Origin: UBA1479 sp040218445 | GTDB lineage: Bacteria; Pseudomonadota; Alphaproteobacteria; Rhodospirillales; Casp-alpha2 | Assembly (NCBI GenBank): GCA_040218445.1 | Contig: JAVJRK010000010.1 | Location: 186,001-250,000, forward strand | Length of the DNA: 64,000 nt | Direction of reading: 5' to 3' | Made by a program: the position numbers and the translations under genes | The notes under the pieces: generated by a model | Told to the model about the DNA's origin: nothing | Database searches by the model: none | The model's input: the letters and a program-made list of their open reading frames with translations, nothing else | Shown here: piece by piece, positions 44,877-54,490 of the stretch | How the letters are laid out: every line of letters starts with the position of its first letter | Position numbering within the stretch: position 1 is the stretch's first letter

Positions 44877-45287
44877 ATGAATACCAAGAGCCATAACTAT
44901 TCCGAAACCACGCGTGATATCTGCGTCAGCGTTCTGCCACAGTATTTGCCCGATCAGTCGGTGCCCGAAGATCACCGCTATGTCTGGGCCTATACGGTCC
45001 GGATCGAAAATCAGGGGGCGGAAACGGTCCAATTGATCAACCGCTACTGGCGGATTACCGACGCCCAGGGCACCTCCCACGAAGTTCGCGGCGAAGGCGT
45101 GATCGGCGAACAGCCGGTCCTGGCGCCCGGCGAAGCCTTCGAGTATACCAGCGGCACACCGCTGGCGACGCCGTCGGGCATGATGATGGGGTCCTATGAA
45201 ATGGAAACCCAGGCGGGCGACTTTTTCGATGTGGCCGTTCCCGCCTTTTCGCTCGACAGCCCACACGAACGCTTCAACCTGAACTAG
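44877..45287 (+). CDS. apaG: Co2+/Mg2+ efflux-associated protein ApaG
   Basis: 136 aa. A single fibronectin-III-like ApaG domain: YVWAYTVRIENQGAETVQL, LINRYWRITDAQG and GEAFEYTSGTPLATPSG are characteristic. The role is poorly defined; it is linked with cobalt resistance and Ap4A metabolism in enterobacteria. ATG 44877 is preferred; GTG at 44874 would add one residue. folE follows after 33 bases. Confidence 0.92.
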   Translation: MNTKSHNYSETTRDICVSVLPQYLPDQSVPEDHRYVWAYTVRIENQGAETVQLINRYWRITDAQGTSHEVRGEGVIGEQPVLAPGEAFEYTSGTPLATPSGMMMGSYEMETQAGDFFDVAVPAFSLDSPHERFNLN

Positions 45288-45320
45288 CCCTCTTTAACAA
45301 CTGGACCGGGAAACCCGACC

Positions 45321-45950
45321 GTGACAGCCAAGAAACATCTGAATGTCGCCCAACTGGCGAATGATGAAGCCAAGCCCGCCAGCGATAAACCCTCCCGCGC
45401 CGAAGCAGAAGACGCCGTGCGCACGCTGCTGCGGTGGGCCGGGGACGATCCCGCGCGCGAGGGCCTGGTCGATACCCCCAAACGCGTTGCCAGCGCCTAT
45501 GAGGAATTTTTCGCCGGATACCAAGCCGACCCCACGGAGATCCTGCAGCGGACCTTCGAGGAAACGGACGGCTACGACGAAATCGTGGTGCTGAAGGACA
45601 TCCGCCTGGAAAGCCATTGCGAACATCACATGGTGCCGATCATCGGCGTCGCCCATGTGGCCTATCTGCCGCACCGCCGGGTGGTCGGCATTTCCAAGCT
45701 GGCACGGGTTGTCGAAACCTATGCCAAGCGGCTGCAGATTCAGGAGAAGCTCACCGCCCAGGTCGCCAATACCATCAACGAAGTGCTGGAGCCCAAGGGC
45801 GTGGCCGTGGTGATCGAAGCCGCCCATCAGTGCATGACCACACGCGGCGTCAACAAACCGGGCGTAACCATGGTGACATCCCGCATGCTGGGCGCGTTCC
45901 GCGACGACCCGACCACGCGGCGTGAATTCCTGGGCATGATCGGGCACTAA
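45321..45950 (+). CDS. folE: GTP cyclohydrolase I
   Basis: 209 aa. It makes dihydroneopterin triphosphate, the first step of folate and other pterins. Zinc ligands Cys100 and His103 are in ESHCEHHMVP and Cys171 in HQCMTTRGV; the VVGISKLARVVE helix is conserved. The start is GTG 45321. The N-terminal about 25 residues are a non-conserved polar extension. Confidence 0.95.
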   Translation: MTAKKHLNVAQLANDEAKPASDKPSRAEAEDAVRTLLRWAGDDPAREGLVDTPKRVASAYEEFFAGYQADPTEILQRTFEETDGYDEIVVLKDIRLESHCEHHMVPIIGVAHVAYLPHRRVVGISKLARVVETYAKRLQIQEKLTAQVANTINEVLEPKGVAVVIEAAHQCMTTRGVNKPGVTMVTSRMLGAFRDDPTTRREFLGMIGH

Positions 45951-46033
45951 CACAAAGCCCAAGCGGTTAGTTCCTTCTTTACCTGAAATGCTCTAAACCT
46001 CGTCCGCTACAGGGGATAGAACAAGGCACGGGT

Positions 46034-47482
46034 ATGGATTTCCGCCCCATTCTGATGATTATCGGTACGCTGCTGGCGACTTTGGCGCTGGTCATGTGCG
46101 TGCCGGCGGTGGTCGACGCCTTCCAAGGCAATCCGGACTGGGAAGTGTTCGCCGCATCCGCGGGCGTCACCCTGTTCCTGGGCGTGGCCATGGCGCTGAC
46201 GGCCTCCACCGGCGGGGTGCGGCGCCTGTCCGTGCGCCAGGCCTTCGTCATGACGACGCTAAGCTGGATCGCCCTGACCGTGTTCGCGTCCTTCCCCTTC
46301 ATGTTTTCGGAACGAGAACTGAGCTTCACCGACGCCTTTTTCGAAGCCATGTCGGGGCTGACCACGACCGGCTCGACCATCCTGACCGATCTGGACACCC
46401 TGCCGCCCGGCATTCTGTTGTGGCGTTCATTGCTGCAATGGCTGGGCGGGATCGGCATCATCGTCATGGCCATCGCGATTCTGCCCATGCTGAAGGTCGG
46501 CGGCATGCAGCTGTTCCGCATGGAATCCTCCGACCAGTCGTCGGAAAAAGCCATGCCGCGCGCGGCCCAAATCGCCAGCACGATCGGCGTGATCTATCTG
46601 TTTCTCACCTTCCTGTGGGCGGGGGCCTATTGGCTTGCGGGGATGAGCGGGTTCGACGCCGTCGCCCATGCCATGACGACCATCGCCACGGGCGGGTTTT
46701 CAACCCATGACGAATCCATGGGCTATTTCGACCATGCTGCCATCGATTTCATCGCATCCTTGGGGATGGTCATCGGCGCGCTGCCGTTCATTCTTTACGT
46801 CCGCATGCTGCAGGGCCAATTTTCCGCCCTGCACCGGGATCCGCAGGTGCAATGGTTTCTGACCACGGTCTGCGCCGTGGTTCTGGCGACCACCATCTGG
46901 CTTTGGCTGGAACAGGAACGCTCGCCGTTCGAGGCCCTTCGTCTTGCGACCTTCAACATCATTTCGATCATCACCGGCACGGGTTACGCCACGGACGATT
47001 ATTCCCTATGGGGACATTTCGCCCTGCCGATCTTCTTTTTCATCATGTTCATCGGCGGCTGTGCGGGATCGACCACCTGCGGCATCAAGGTTTTCCGCTT
47101 TCAGATTCTTTATGCCGCCTGCCGCACCCAGTTGCGCCATCTTCTGCATCCCCATGGGGTGTTCATTCCCTACTACAACAAACAGCCCATTTCGGACGAG
47201 GTCATCATCTCGGTCCTGTCGTTCTTCTTTGTCTGGTTCCTGTGTTTCACCTTGCTGGCACTGGGACTGGGTCTGCTGGGGCTGGATTTCGTGACCGCGT
47301 TCTCGTCCGCCGCCACGGCCATCGCCAACGTGGGGCCGGCGCTCGGCGAAACCGGGCCGGCCGCAACCTTCGCCGACCTTCACGACGGGGCAAAATGGCT
47401 GATGGCGATCGGCATGCTGTTGGGCCGGCTGGAACTGTTCACCGTGATCGTGCTGTTCACCCAGGCATTCTGGCGGAACTAA
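46034..47482 (+). CDS. trkH: TrkH-family potassium uptake membrane subunit
   Basis: 482 aa with about ten to twelve membrane segments. Four selectivity-filter-like pore loops are visible: MSGLTTTGSTIL, TTIATGGFSTHDES, SIITGTGYATDDYS and TAIANVGPALGET. It moves K+ with a TrkA partner, which is not in the window. ATG 46034 fits the family start. It ends 12 bases before the convergent LysE gene. Confidence 0.93.
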   Translation: MDFRPILMIIGTLLATLALVMCVPAVVDAFQGNPDWEVFAASAGVTLFLGVAMALTASTGGVRRLSVRQAFVMTTLSWIALTVFASFPFMFSERELSFTDAFFEAMSGLTTTGSTILTDLDTLPPGILLWRSLLQWLGGIGIIVMAIAILPMLKVGGMQLFRMESSDQSSEKAMPRAAQIASTIGVIYLFLTFLWAGAYWLAGMSGFDAVAHAMTTIATGGFSTHDESMGYFDHAAIDFIASLGMVIGALPFILYVRMLQGQFSALHRDPQVQWFLTTVCAVVLATTIWLWLEQERSPFEALRLATFNIISIITGTGYATDDYSLWGHFALPIFFFIMFIGGCAGSTTCGIKVFRFQILYAACRTQLRHLLHPHGVFIPYYNKQPISDEVIISVLSFFFVWFLCFTLLALGLGLLGLDFVTAFSSAATAIANVGPALGETGPAATFADLHDGAKWLMAIGMLLGRLELFTVIVLFTQAFWRN

Positions 47483-47494
47483 GCTTTTCCCTTC

Positions 47495-48085
47495 CTACTG
47501 CTGGGAAATCACCGCCAGCGCCACGACCGCCAGCATGGACAATGCCATGGCCGCATTGATCGCGAATTGCGTGCGGTCGGACAGATCCAGCCGATGCAGC
47601 GTAATCCCGGCCCAAAGCCATAGAAAATGGATGCTGATCCAGATCACGTTCATGACCGCGAACTTGATCGCGAGTTCCATCCCCAGATTTTCGGGCATGA
47701 ACCCAAACCCGGAAAAGAACGCCGTGTTGACGGCATAGGCCTTGGGATTGATGGCCTGAAGCATCAACCCGCCGCCGACGCCGGGTGCGGACTGGCGCTG
47801 GATGAACGCGATCTTCGATCCGGCAAAAGCGATCCTGAGCGCCAGATACAAAAGGTACGCCGCCGATGCGTAAAGCAATACCGTGCGCACATGCGGCACG
47901 GTCAGCACGGCCGCCGCCAGACCGGACACCACAGCCAAGGCCACGAAATTGGTACCCAGGAACAGGCCAAGCATATAGCGCCGCCCGTCCGCGAACCCAA
48001 AGCCGGAGCCGACCCCCGCAAGCGACAGGACGCCGGGGCCCGGCGTGATGAACAGAAAAAAACAGGCGGCGGCAAAGGTCAGCAT
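47495..48085 (-). CDS. LysE/RhtB-family amino acid exporter
   Basis: 196 aa with about five or six membrane helices. The N-terminal FFLFITPGPGVLSLAGVGSGFGFADG carries the conserved PGP motif of the family. The substrate is probably an amino acid, but unknown. GGAAGG lies upstream of ATG 48085. The 140 bases to the next gene show no other feature. Confidence 0.87.
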   Translation of the reverse strand: MLTFAAACFFLFITPGPGVLSLAGVGSGFGFADGRRYMLGLFLGTNFVALAVVSGLAAAVLTVPHVRTVLLYASAAYLLYLALRIAFAGSKIAFIQRQSAPGVGGGLMLQAINPKAYAVNTAFFSGFGFMPENLGMELAIKFAVMNVIWISIHFLWLWAGITLHRLDLSDRTQFAINAAMALSMLAVVALAVISQQ

Positions 48086-48225
48086 GAAAGCCTTCCGGTC
48101 ATGTTGGGACAGATCAATATGAAAATGAAGGGCGCGCCGGACAGTGGCAGCCCAGAACGGACATGGTGGCGGCGGAAGGCCCGCCGGTCAAGAACCGCGC
48201 GGTTCGGGTGCTGCAAACACCCGGT

Positions 48226-48822
48226 TCAGCGCATCCATTCACCCAGGAAACGGCGCATGTTGCTTTCCATCTCCCGGTCGAAATCGTTCAGCCCCGTCTC
48301 CATCATCGCGAACCAGGCCTTGTGCAGATCATTCAGGGTCGCATCCTCGGGCATGGTCTGATTGCGCATCACGCGCGCCTCGGCATGGCCGACGCGGCGG
48401 CCGCGGGAATCGAAAACCTCGATCATCGCCGACATTTCAAGATCATAGCGCGCCGCCTGATCGGTCGTGAATGCGCCCTTGATCCCCTTCGTGCGGGGCA
48501 ATTGGGTTTCAATGATTTGGGCTTTTTCGATGGTCAGCCGGGCAACAGTACCGGTGCCGCCGCCCATGCCTTTCAGGCGATCCCGCCCCCAGATATTCAA
48601 CGCCTTGGCCGGCGGGGTCGTCATTTTATGTTCCACGTTGGGCGGCGCCAGCGTGGCCTTATGAGCATCGATGATTTCCACCTTGTCGACACCCAGCGTC
48701 AGGGCCGGTGCATGCTGAAACGTGATTTCAGGAAGATTCACACTGGGGTCGGGCGTCGTACAGGCCGCCAGCGAAAGAAACCCTGCGAACAAGGCCGTCA
48801 TCAAGAGCATTCTGGATTTCAT
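48226..48822 (-). CDS. putative lipoprotein of unknown function
   Basis: 198 aa from ATG 48822, preceded by GGAG. The N-terminal signal ends in the lipobox LAAC with lipidated Cys21. The rest is soluble, with a segment around ARLTIEKAQIIETQL and a C-terminal helical region, resembling outer-membrane-associated lipoproteins of alphaproteobacteria. I do not recognise a named family with certainty. It lies downstream of, and on the same strand as, the arg-hslO group. Confidence 0.72.
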   Translation of the reverse strand: MKSRMLLMTALFAGFLSLAACTTPDPSVNLPEITFQHAPALTLGVDKVEIIDAHKATLAPPNVEHKMTTPPAKALNIWGRDRLKGMGGGTGTVARLTIEKAQIIETQLPRTKGIKGAFTTDQAARYDLEMSAMIEVFDSRGRRVGHAEARVMRNQTMPEDATLNDLHKAWFAMMETGLNDFDREMESNMRRFLGEWMR

Positions 48823-48941
48823 GGCGCTTACGTCTCCTCTCTCGGTTGTCATCCCCGACACCCCCATACTGAGCATGCCATGTGACGGGATCAAGGCAGC
48901 GAATGGAAAGGCATCCAATCCCGGGTTAGCCCAGGCCCGGA

Positions 48942-49847
48942 TCAATCCCTGTAAAGTGCGTCAAGCTGGGCCGGGTCGAAAATGTAGTCCGTGCGGCAAA
49001 ACTCGCAGGTCACGGTAATGATGCCGTCCTCGGCCATGTCCTCGACCTCGGCCCGGGGAAAAGACCGAAGGGTCGTTTCGACCTTTTCCCGGGAACAGCG
49101 GCATGACTGCCGCACGGCACGGCCGTCGGTCACCCGCACCCCATCCTGATGATACAGGCGATACAGCAGTTGTTCCGTGCTGACGGCCGGATCAAGCAGC
49201 TCGTCCGATGACAGGCTGCTCATCAGAATGACCGCCCGGCGCCAGGCTTCTTCGGCATCTTCATCACTGTCCCCGCGCCCTTTCGGCAGGCGCTGCACCA
49301 TGATCGCACCGGCGGTCAGCGGATCGGCGCCGGATGCGACAAGGATCGCCGTTTCCAGCTGTTCCGATTGACGGAAATAATCATGAGCGCATTCGGCCAG
49401 CGTCGCCCCGGTCAGTTCCGATATGCCCTGATAGCGGTCCGTATCGGGTCCCTGATCGACGGTGAAGGCAAGATATCCCGATCCCAACAAAGCCGGCACG
49501 GGAGCCCCCGACGCACCCGAAGCATCCAGGGCGGCAAGCCGGTCCGCATCATACCGGGCATAACAACGCATATCCCCCGCCGAGGTCACGTCCGCCATGA
49601 CCAGACCGATCGGGCCATCGCCTTGGATTTGCAAGGTAAAGACGCCATCGAATTTCAAGACGCTGGACAGCGCCGCCGCCAACACCACGGTCTGCGATAC
49701 CATGTCGGCGACAGGGGCCGGATAGTCATGGGGCGACGTCAATGCATCAAGCACCGGCCCCAGACGCACCACGCGCCCGTTCACACCCAGGGCATCCACA
49801 TGGAAAGGCTGAATGATATCGTCGAGGGGAAAAGAAGCGTCAGGCAT
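48942..49847 (-). CDS. hslO: Hsp33 redox-regulated chaperone
   Basis: 301 aa from ATG 49847 (a TTG at 49859 would add four residues). Cys249 and Cys251 (SCRCS) with Cys281 and Cys284 (CEFC) form the C-terminal zinc/redox switch. Hsp33 holds unfolded proteins under oxidative stress. The start lies inside the last codons of the GNAT gene (ATGCCTGA) without a clear ribosome-binding site, so translation is probably coupled. Confidence 0.94.
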   Translation of the reverse strand: MPDASFPLDDIIQPFHVDALGVNGRVVRLGPVLDALTSPHDYPAPVADMVSQTVVLAAALSSVLKFDGVFTLQIQGDGPIGLVMADVTSAGDMRCYARYDADRLAALDASGASGAPVPALLGSGYLAFTVDQGPDTDRYQGISELTGATLAECAHDYFRQSEQLETAILVASGADPLTAGAIMVQRLPKGRGDSDEDAEEAWRRAVILMSSLSSDELLDPAVSTEQLLYRLYHQDGVRVTDGRAVRQSCRCSREKVETTLRSFPRAEVEDMAEDGIITVTCEFCRTDYIFDPAQLDALYRD

Positions 49848-50631
49848 CGTTCGGGGCAATCATATTCTGGGTTCGATAATAATAGGTATGGGCAGGCTGG
49901 AAGCCGGCCAAGTGATAAAGCGCCATGGCCGGTGAATTATCGTCTTCAACCTGCAAAAACAACCGCCGATTCTGGGCCGGCTCGCAGGCCCAGTTCGCCA
50001 AGGACCACAGAATTCGCGCCGCATGGCCTTGGCGCCGCACCCGGGCATGGGTCGCCATGCACAGGATCATCACCCAGTCATCGCGCATCACGGCGGCCCC
50101 CACGGCGGCGGGCTCGGCCCCCGCATCCAGCACCGCATAGGCGCGGGGCGTGGGCAGGCCTTCGGCCAGCCGGCAGCGCAGGCCGCGTTCACGCCCTTCG
50201 GCCAAGCCGGCGCTGAAGACCTGCAGCCAGGCAGCATTGGCGGACGAAAACAGGCGCGTGCGAAAGCGCGGCGACGACCGGCCCGCCAAATTGTCCCGCA
50301 CGGCATCTGCCGAAGCCGTCATGACCAGCGTGCGGGCTTCGATCCCGTAACCGCGGCGTTCCAATTCCGCGTCCAGGCCGCGCGGCTGCACGGCACCGGA
50401 AATCTGAAACCGGCAGGGCAAACCCCGCTGATGGTAGAATTTTTCGGCGGCATCAATGCGTGCACCCAGGCTGCTGTCGCCTGTTTCCTCCAACGCCAAA
50501 ATCGAATTGGCGCGCCGGGACGCCCCTTCGGACACCCGCAACAGCCAGCCTTCAAGGATGCCCTGGCTGAACGGCGGCCAGCATTCAGCCGCCCGGCGTT
50601 CCAGGACGCGGATGCCTTCTTCGTCAAACAT
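49840..50631 (-). CDS. GNAT-family N-acetyltransferase
   Basis: 263 aa. The C-terminal half is a GNAT fold: VGAAVMRDDWVMILCMATHARVRRQGHAARIL gives strand 4 and the acetyl-CoA-binding R-x-x-G-x-A loop, followed by LFLQVEDDNSPAMALYHLAGF. The N-terminal half is less typical and may be a second, degenerate GNAT repeat. The substrate is unknown. It lies 33 bases after argF and overlaps hslO, so it probably belongs to the arg transcript. Confidence 0.82.
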   Translation of the reverse strand: MFDEEGIRVLERRAAECWPPFSQGILEGWLLRVSEGASRRANSILALEETGDSSLGARIDAAEKFYHQRGLPCRFQISGAVQPRGLDAELERRGYGIEARTLVMTASADAVRDNLAGRSSPRFRTRLFSSANAAWLQVFSAGLAEGRERGLRCRLAEGLPTPRAYAVLDAGAEPAAVGAAVMRDDWVMILCMATHARVRRQGHAARILWSLANWACEPAQNRRLFLQVEDDNSPAMALYHLAGFQPAHTYYYRTQNMIAPNDA

Positions 50632-50664
50632 GATGGCCGCCTTTGTCCACGACCGGCAGTCCGG

Positions 50665-51582
50665 TCAGATGTCGCCCAGGCACCAAGCCAGAATTCCCTT
50701 CTGCGCATGCAGGCGGTTTTCGGCCTCGTCCCAGATCACGGACTGCGGACCATCGATGACGGCCTCGGTCACTTCCTCGCCCCGATGGGCCGGCAGGCAA
50801 TGCATGAACACGGCATCCGTCGCCGCCTTGGACATCAGGCGTTCATCGACCCGGTAAGGGGCCAGCAGATTATGACGCTGGCTTGCATCATCATCGCCCA
50901 TGGACACCCAGGTATCCGTGACCACCAGGTCGGCCCCGGCCACGGCTTCGTCCGCGTCACGGGTGACGACGACATCCGCCCCTTCCGCCTTGGCCCAGTC
51001 GACCACCGCCGGCGTCGGCGACAGTTGTTCCGGGCAGGCCAAGCGTAATTTGTAGCCGAACTGCGCGGCCCCGTGGATCCAGGAATTGGCGACATTGTTG
51101 CCATCCCCAGCCCAGGCCACGGTCCGGCCGGAAATTCCGCCGCGGTGTTCCTCGAAGGTCATGACGTCGGCCATCAACTGACAGGGGTGCGAGGCATCGG
51201 TCAGGCCGTTGATGACCGGCACCGTCGCAAATTCGGCCAGATCGTGCAGTTTTTGCGGATCGTCCGTGCGGATCATGATCACATCGCAATAACGCGACAG
51301 CACGCGCGCCGTATCGGCGACGCTTTCGCCACGGCCAAGCTGGGATTCCCCACCCGACAAGACGACCGCCTGTCCGCCCAATTGCTGGATCGCGACCTCG
51401 AACGACACGCGGGTGCGGGTCGACGGTTTCTCGAAAATCATCACCAGCGTCTTGCCGGCAAGCGACGGCGACGGCGCATGCGCCCGGCCGTTCTTTTTCA
51501 TGCCGGCGGCATGGTCAAGAATACGACGCAGCGTGCCCTTATCGGTTCGGTTCAGATCTAGGAAATGGCGCAGTCCGCTCAT
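50665..51582 (-). CDS. argF: ornithine carbamoyltransferase
   Basis: 305 aa. Carbamoyl-phosphate-binding STRTRVSFE, HPCQ (in DASHPCQLMAD), and the ornithine-binding HCLPAHRGEEV are present. It makes citrulline in arginine biosynthesis. Its start overlaps the argD stop by 4 bases, so both are co-translated. Confidence 0.97.
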   Translation of the reverse strand: MSGLRHFLDLNRTDKGTLRRILDHAAGMKKNGRAHAPSPSLAGKTLVMIFEKPSTRTRVSFEVAIQQLGGQAVVLSGGESQLGRGESVADTARVLSRYCDVIMIRTDDPQKLHDLAEFATVPVINGLTDASHPCQLMADVMTFEEHRGGISGRTVAWAGDGNNVANSWIHGAAQFGYKLRLACPEQLSPTPAVVDWAKAEGADVVVTRDADEAVAGADLVVTDTWVSMGDDDASQRHNLLAPYRVDERLMSKAATDAVFMHCLPAHRGEEVTEAVIDGPQSVIWDEAENRLHAQKGILAWCLGDI

Positions 51583-52775
51583 CCCGTTTTCTCCGCGTTC
51601 AGTTCGGCGGCGATGGCGGCACAGCTTTTGTCGAGCGCTGAAACCGCTTCGTCGATATGGCTTTCCTCAAGGATCATGGGCGGCAGCATGCGGACCACGT
51701 TTTCCCCCGCCGGTACGGTCAGCACACCGTTATCGATCATCTGATTGACCAGCAGGTTGTTTTCCACGGCACAGCGCATACCGACCATCAGGCCCTGGCC
51801 GCGCACGTCCTCCAGGATGTTGGGATACTTGGCGACGACCGCGCCCAGCCGATCCCACAGAAGGCGAGCCATCTTGTCGACGCGGGCCAGGAAGCCCGGT
51901 GCCAAGACCACATCCAGCATGGCCCCCACGGCCGACATCGCAAGCGGCGTGCCGCCGAAGGTCGATCCGTGACTGCCCGGCGTCATGGCCTTGGCCGCCT
52001 TTTCCGTCGCCAGCACCGCGCCGACGGGAAACCCGCCGCCCAGGCCCTTGGCCGTCGATAGAATATCCGGGGTCACGCCCGCCCATTCATGGGCAAACAA
52101 CTTGCCTGTCCGGCCGTTGCCGGTCTGCACTTCGTCCAGTAGCATCAGGATGCCGAACTCGTCACAGATTTCCCGCACCCCTTTCAGGAAGCCCGGCGAC
52201 GCGGCACGGATGCCGCCCTCACCCTGCACCGGTTCGACCAGAATCGCCGCCGTCTCGTTGGTCACCGCGGCACGCAGCGCGTTCAGGTTGTCGAACGGCA
52301 CATGGTCGAAACCTTCCGGCATGGGGCCGAAACCTTCGCGGTGTTTCTCGTTGGAACCGGCGGCCAGGTCCGTCAGCGAGCGGCCGTGGAACGAGCCTTC
52401 GCAACTGATGATGCGGTAGCGTTCGGGCTGACCCTCGGCATAGTGATAACGCCGGGCCATCTTGATCGCGGTTTCAACTGCTTCCGCGCCCGAATTGTTG
52501 AAAAACACCGTATCGGCGAAGGAATGGACGACAAGCTGTTCCGCCACCTTTTCCTGGCCCGCGACCCGGTACAGGTTCGAGACATGCCACAGCGTATTCG
52601 CCTGTTCGGTCAGGGCGGCAACCATCTTGGGATGGCAATGACCCAGCGAATTAACGGCGATGCCCGACCCCATGTCGAGGAAACGTCGGCCGTCGTCTGC
52701 CCAGACATACATGCCTTCACCCTTTACCAGGGCGAAAGCGGTCCGCGCGTAATTCGGCATGACGGCGCTGATCAT
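51579..52775 (-). CDS. argD: acetylornithine aminotransferase
   Basis: 398 aa. The class III aminotransferase PLP lysine is in STAKGLGGGFPVGA; FFNNSGAEAVETAIKMAR and EPVQGEGG bind cofactor. It converts N-acetylglutamate semialdehyde to N-acetylornithine. A consensus promoter is present upstream. The order argD-argF is typical of alphaproteobacteria. Confidence 0.96.
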   Translation of the reverse strand: MISAVMPNYARTAFALVKGEGMYVWADDGRRFLDMGSGIAVNSLGHCHPKMVAALTEQANTLWHVSNLYRVAGQEKVAEQLVVHSFADTVFFNNSGAEAVETAIKMARRYHYAEGQPERYRIISCEGSFHGRSLTDLAAGSNEKHREGFGPMPEGFDHVPFDNLNALRAAVTNETAAILVEPVQGEGGIRAASPGFLKGVREICDEFGILMLLDEVQTGNGRTGKLFAHEWAGVTPDILSTAKGLGGGFPVGAVLATEKAAKAMTPGSHGSTFGGTPLAMSAVGAMLDVVLAPGFLARVDKMARLLWDRLGAVVAKYPNILEDVRGQGLMVGMRCAVENNLLVNQMIDNGVLTVPAGENVVRMLPPMILEESHIDEAVSALDKSCAAIAAELNAEKTG

Positions 52776-52878
52776 TTCGCTCTCCTATGGCTCGCCAAAC
52801 GGCATTTAAGTGACAAAAAGGAAAAAAGCCCCCGTTCTCCAGGAGCTTCATCGGTCTTCCCTTCCAGGAAAGCCGCCG

Positions 52879-52907
52879 AGTATCCGTATCCGAGGTGGGG
52901 TTGTCAA
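52879..52907 (-). promoter_or_regulatory. consensus-like promoter of argD-argF
   Basis: On the minus strand, TTGACA (52907-52902), 17 bases, then GATACT (52884-52879). This is the best housekeeping promoter in the window. The leader to the argD ATG is about 95 bases and contains a G5 run followed by a T6 run. Confidence 0.75.
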
Positions 52908-52949
52908 CGGCGGGAACGTTACCGTTCCGCGCACCTAAAAGGGGCCGGA

Positions 52950-53789
52950 TCAGGCCTTCAGCTTGTAGCCCGTGCGGAACATCCACGTGCAAAGCCACCA
53001 CAAGCCCGCGTTGATCACGGCCATCACCGCGACGCCGATCCACAGATTGCCGTCCGCATGGCCGATGAAGCCGTAGCGGATACCGTCGATCATGTAGAAG
53101 AACGGGTTGAAATGGGCCGCGATCTGCGCCGCTTCGGGCAGCCGCTGGATCGAATAAAACGTGCCCGACAGAAACGACAGCGGCGTGATGACGAAATTGG
53201 TGACCGCCGCGATATGATCGAACTTGTCCGACCAGATGCCGCCGGCAACCCCCAGCAGGGACAGCATCAACGCCCCCATCACCGCGTGATAGACGATGAA
53301 GAACAGGCTGTGCACGCCCAGGCCGACGACGAACGCCATGGCCACCCAGACCACGACGGCCACGGCGATGCCCCGCGTCATGCCGCCGATAGCGAAGCCG
53401 AACACCAGTTCGTGTTCATTCAAAGGCGCCATCAGACTGTCGACGATGTTGCCCTGGATCTTGCCGATCATCAGCGAACTGGACGTATTCGCGAAGGCGT
53501 TCTGGGCAATCGCCATCATGATCAGCCCAGGTGCCAGGAACGTGATGAACGGGATGCCCGCAACCGTGCGGTGATCACCGCCCAGCGCCAGGGCGAACAC
53601 GGCCAGGAACAGCATCGTCGTGACAAGGGGGGCGACCAGGGTCTGGGTATAGACCTTGATGAAGCGGCGCACCTCGCGCAGATAAAGGGTCTTAAGCCCG
53701 ATCCAGTTGACCGCACCCATGGGCGCCGGCCCGCCGGGGGCGGAGGGCAGTTCGGGCAAGGTCGATTGGGGTGACTGGTCACGCATCAT
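52950..53789 (-). CDS. ABC-2 type transporter permease
   Basis: 279 aa with six predicted membrane helices. The N-terminal TLYLREVRRFIKVYTQTLVAP and the FLSGTFYSIQRLP segment match the YadH/NodJ-like ABC-2 permease family. No ATPase gene is adjacent, so its partner must be elsewhere. The substrate is unknown. It diverges from recX across only 17 bases. Confidence 0.88.
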   Translation of the reverse strand: MMRDQSPQSTLPELPSAPGGPAPMGAVNWIGLKTLYLREVRRFIKVYTQTLVAPLVTTMLFLAVFALALGGDHRTVAGIPFITFLAPGLIMMAIAQNAFANTSSSLMIGKIQGNIVDSLMAPLNEHELVFGFAIGGMTRGIAVAVVVWVAMAFVVGLGVHSLFFIVYHAVMGALMLSLLGVAGGIWSDKFDHIAAVTNFVITPLSFLSGTFYSIQRLPEAAQIAAHFNPFFYMIDGIRYGFIGHADGNLWIGVAVMAVINAGLWWLCTWMFRTGYKLKA

Positions 53790-53806
53790 CCGGCTCCTTA
53801 TAAGAT

Positions 53807-54433
53807 ATGCTCATGGAGAGTCCACCCCGATCCGATGACGACATGCCGGAGGCCCCCCGGAAAAAGGGCGGCCCGCGCAAGCGGCGCGCACCCAAAAAGG
53901 TCACGCAAAGCCATCTTGCCAACGCGGCCCTGCATTATCTGTCGCGCTTCGCAACCACGGCCGAGAACCTGCGCCGGGTCCTGATGCGCCGGGTCGAAAA
54001 ATCGGCCCGCCACCACGGCACGGACCCGGCAGAAGGTGCTGAATGGATCGAGGACTTGATCCAGCGCTATCAACGAACGGGCCTGTTGAACGATGCCGCC
54101 TATGCCGAAGTCCGGGCCGGAGACATGCTGCGCCGGGGCACGCCGGTCAAGGGTGTGCGGTTCAAACTGATGCAGAAAGGCGTGGGCCCGGACGACATCG
54201 ACCAGGCCCTTGCCGCCGCGACCGAAGACATGCCGCAACCGGATCTTGCCGCCGCTGCCGCCCTGGCCCGCCGCCGCCGTCTGGGCCCTTATGCCAGCCC
54301 TGATAAACGCCAGGATCGTCGGGACAAGGATTTGGCGACCCTGGCCCGGGCCGGGTTCGATTACGATACCGCCAGGCGCGTGATCGAAGCGGAAACCGTG
54401 GATGATCTGGAACACATGCTGGACGACGGCTAG
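53807..54433 (+). CDS. recX: RecX-family regulatory protein
   Basis: 208 aa. The helical RecX repeats are visible: ALHYLSRFATTAENLRRVLMRRV, LIQRYQRTGLLNDAAYAEVRAGDMLRRG and FKLMQKGVGPDDIDQAL. RecX modulates RecA filaments; recA is not in the window. The N-terminus (about 1-35) is rich in Lys, Arg and Pro. The start could be ATG 53807 or 53813. A retropepsin-like gene follows in the same direction. Confidence 0.85.
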   Translation: MLMESPPRSDDDMPEAPRKKGGPRKRRAPKKVTQSHLANAALHYLSRFATTAENLRRVLMRRVEKSARHHGTDPAEGAEWIEDLIQRYQRTGLLNDAAYAEVRAGDMLRRGTPVKGVRFKLMQKGVGPDDIDQALAAATEDMPQPDLAAAAALARRRRLGPYASPDKRQDRRDKDLATLARAGFDYDTARRVIEAETVDDLEHMLDDG

Positions 54434-54490
54434 GGTTTGCGGCCGACCCGGTTTTCAGGAACAATGATCGCAAATGTCTGGGAGGGACGG

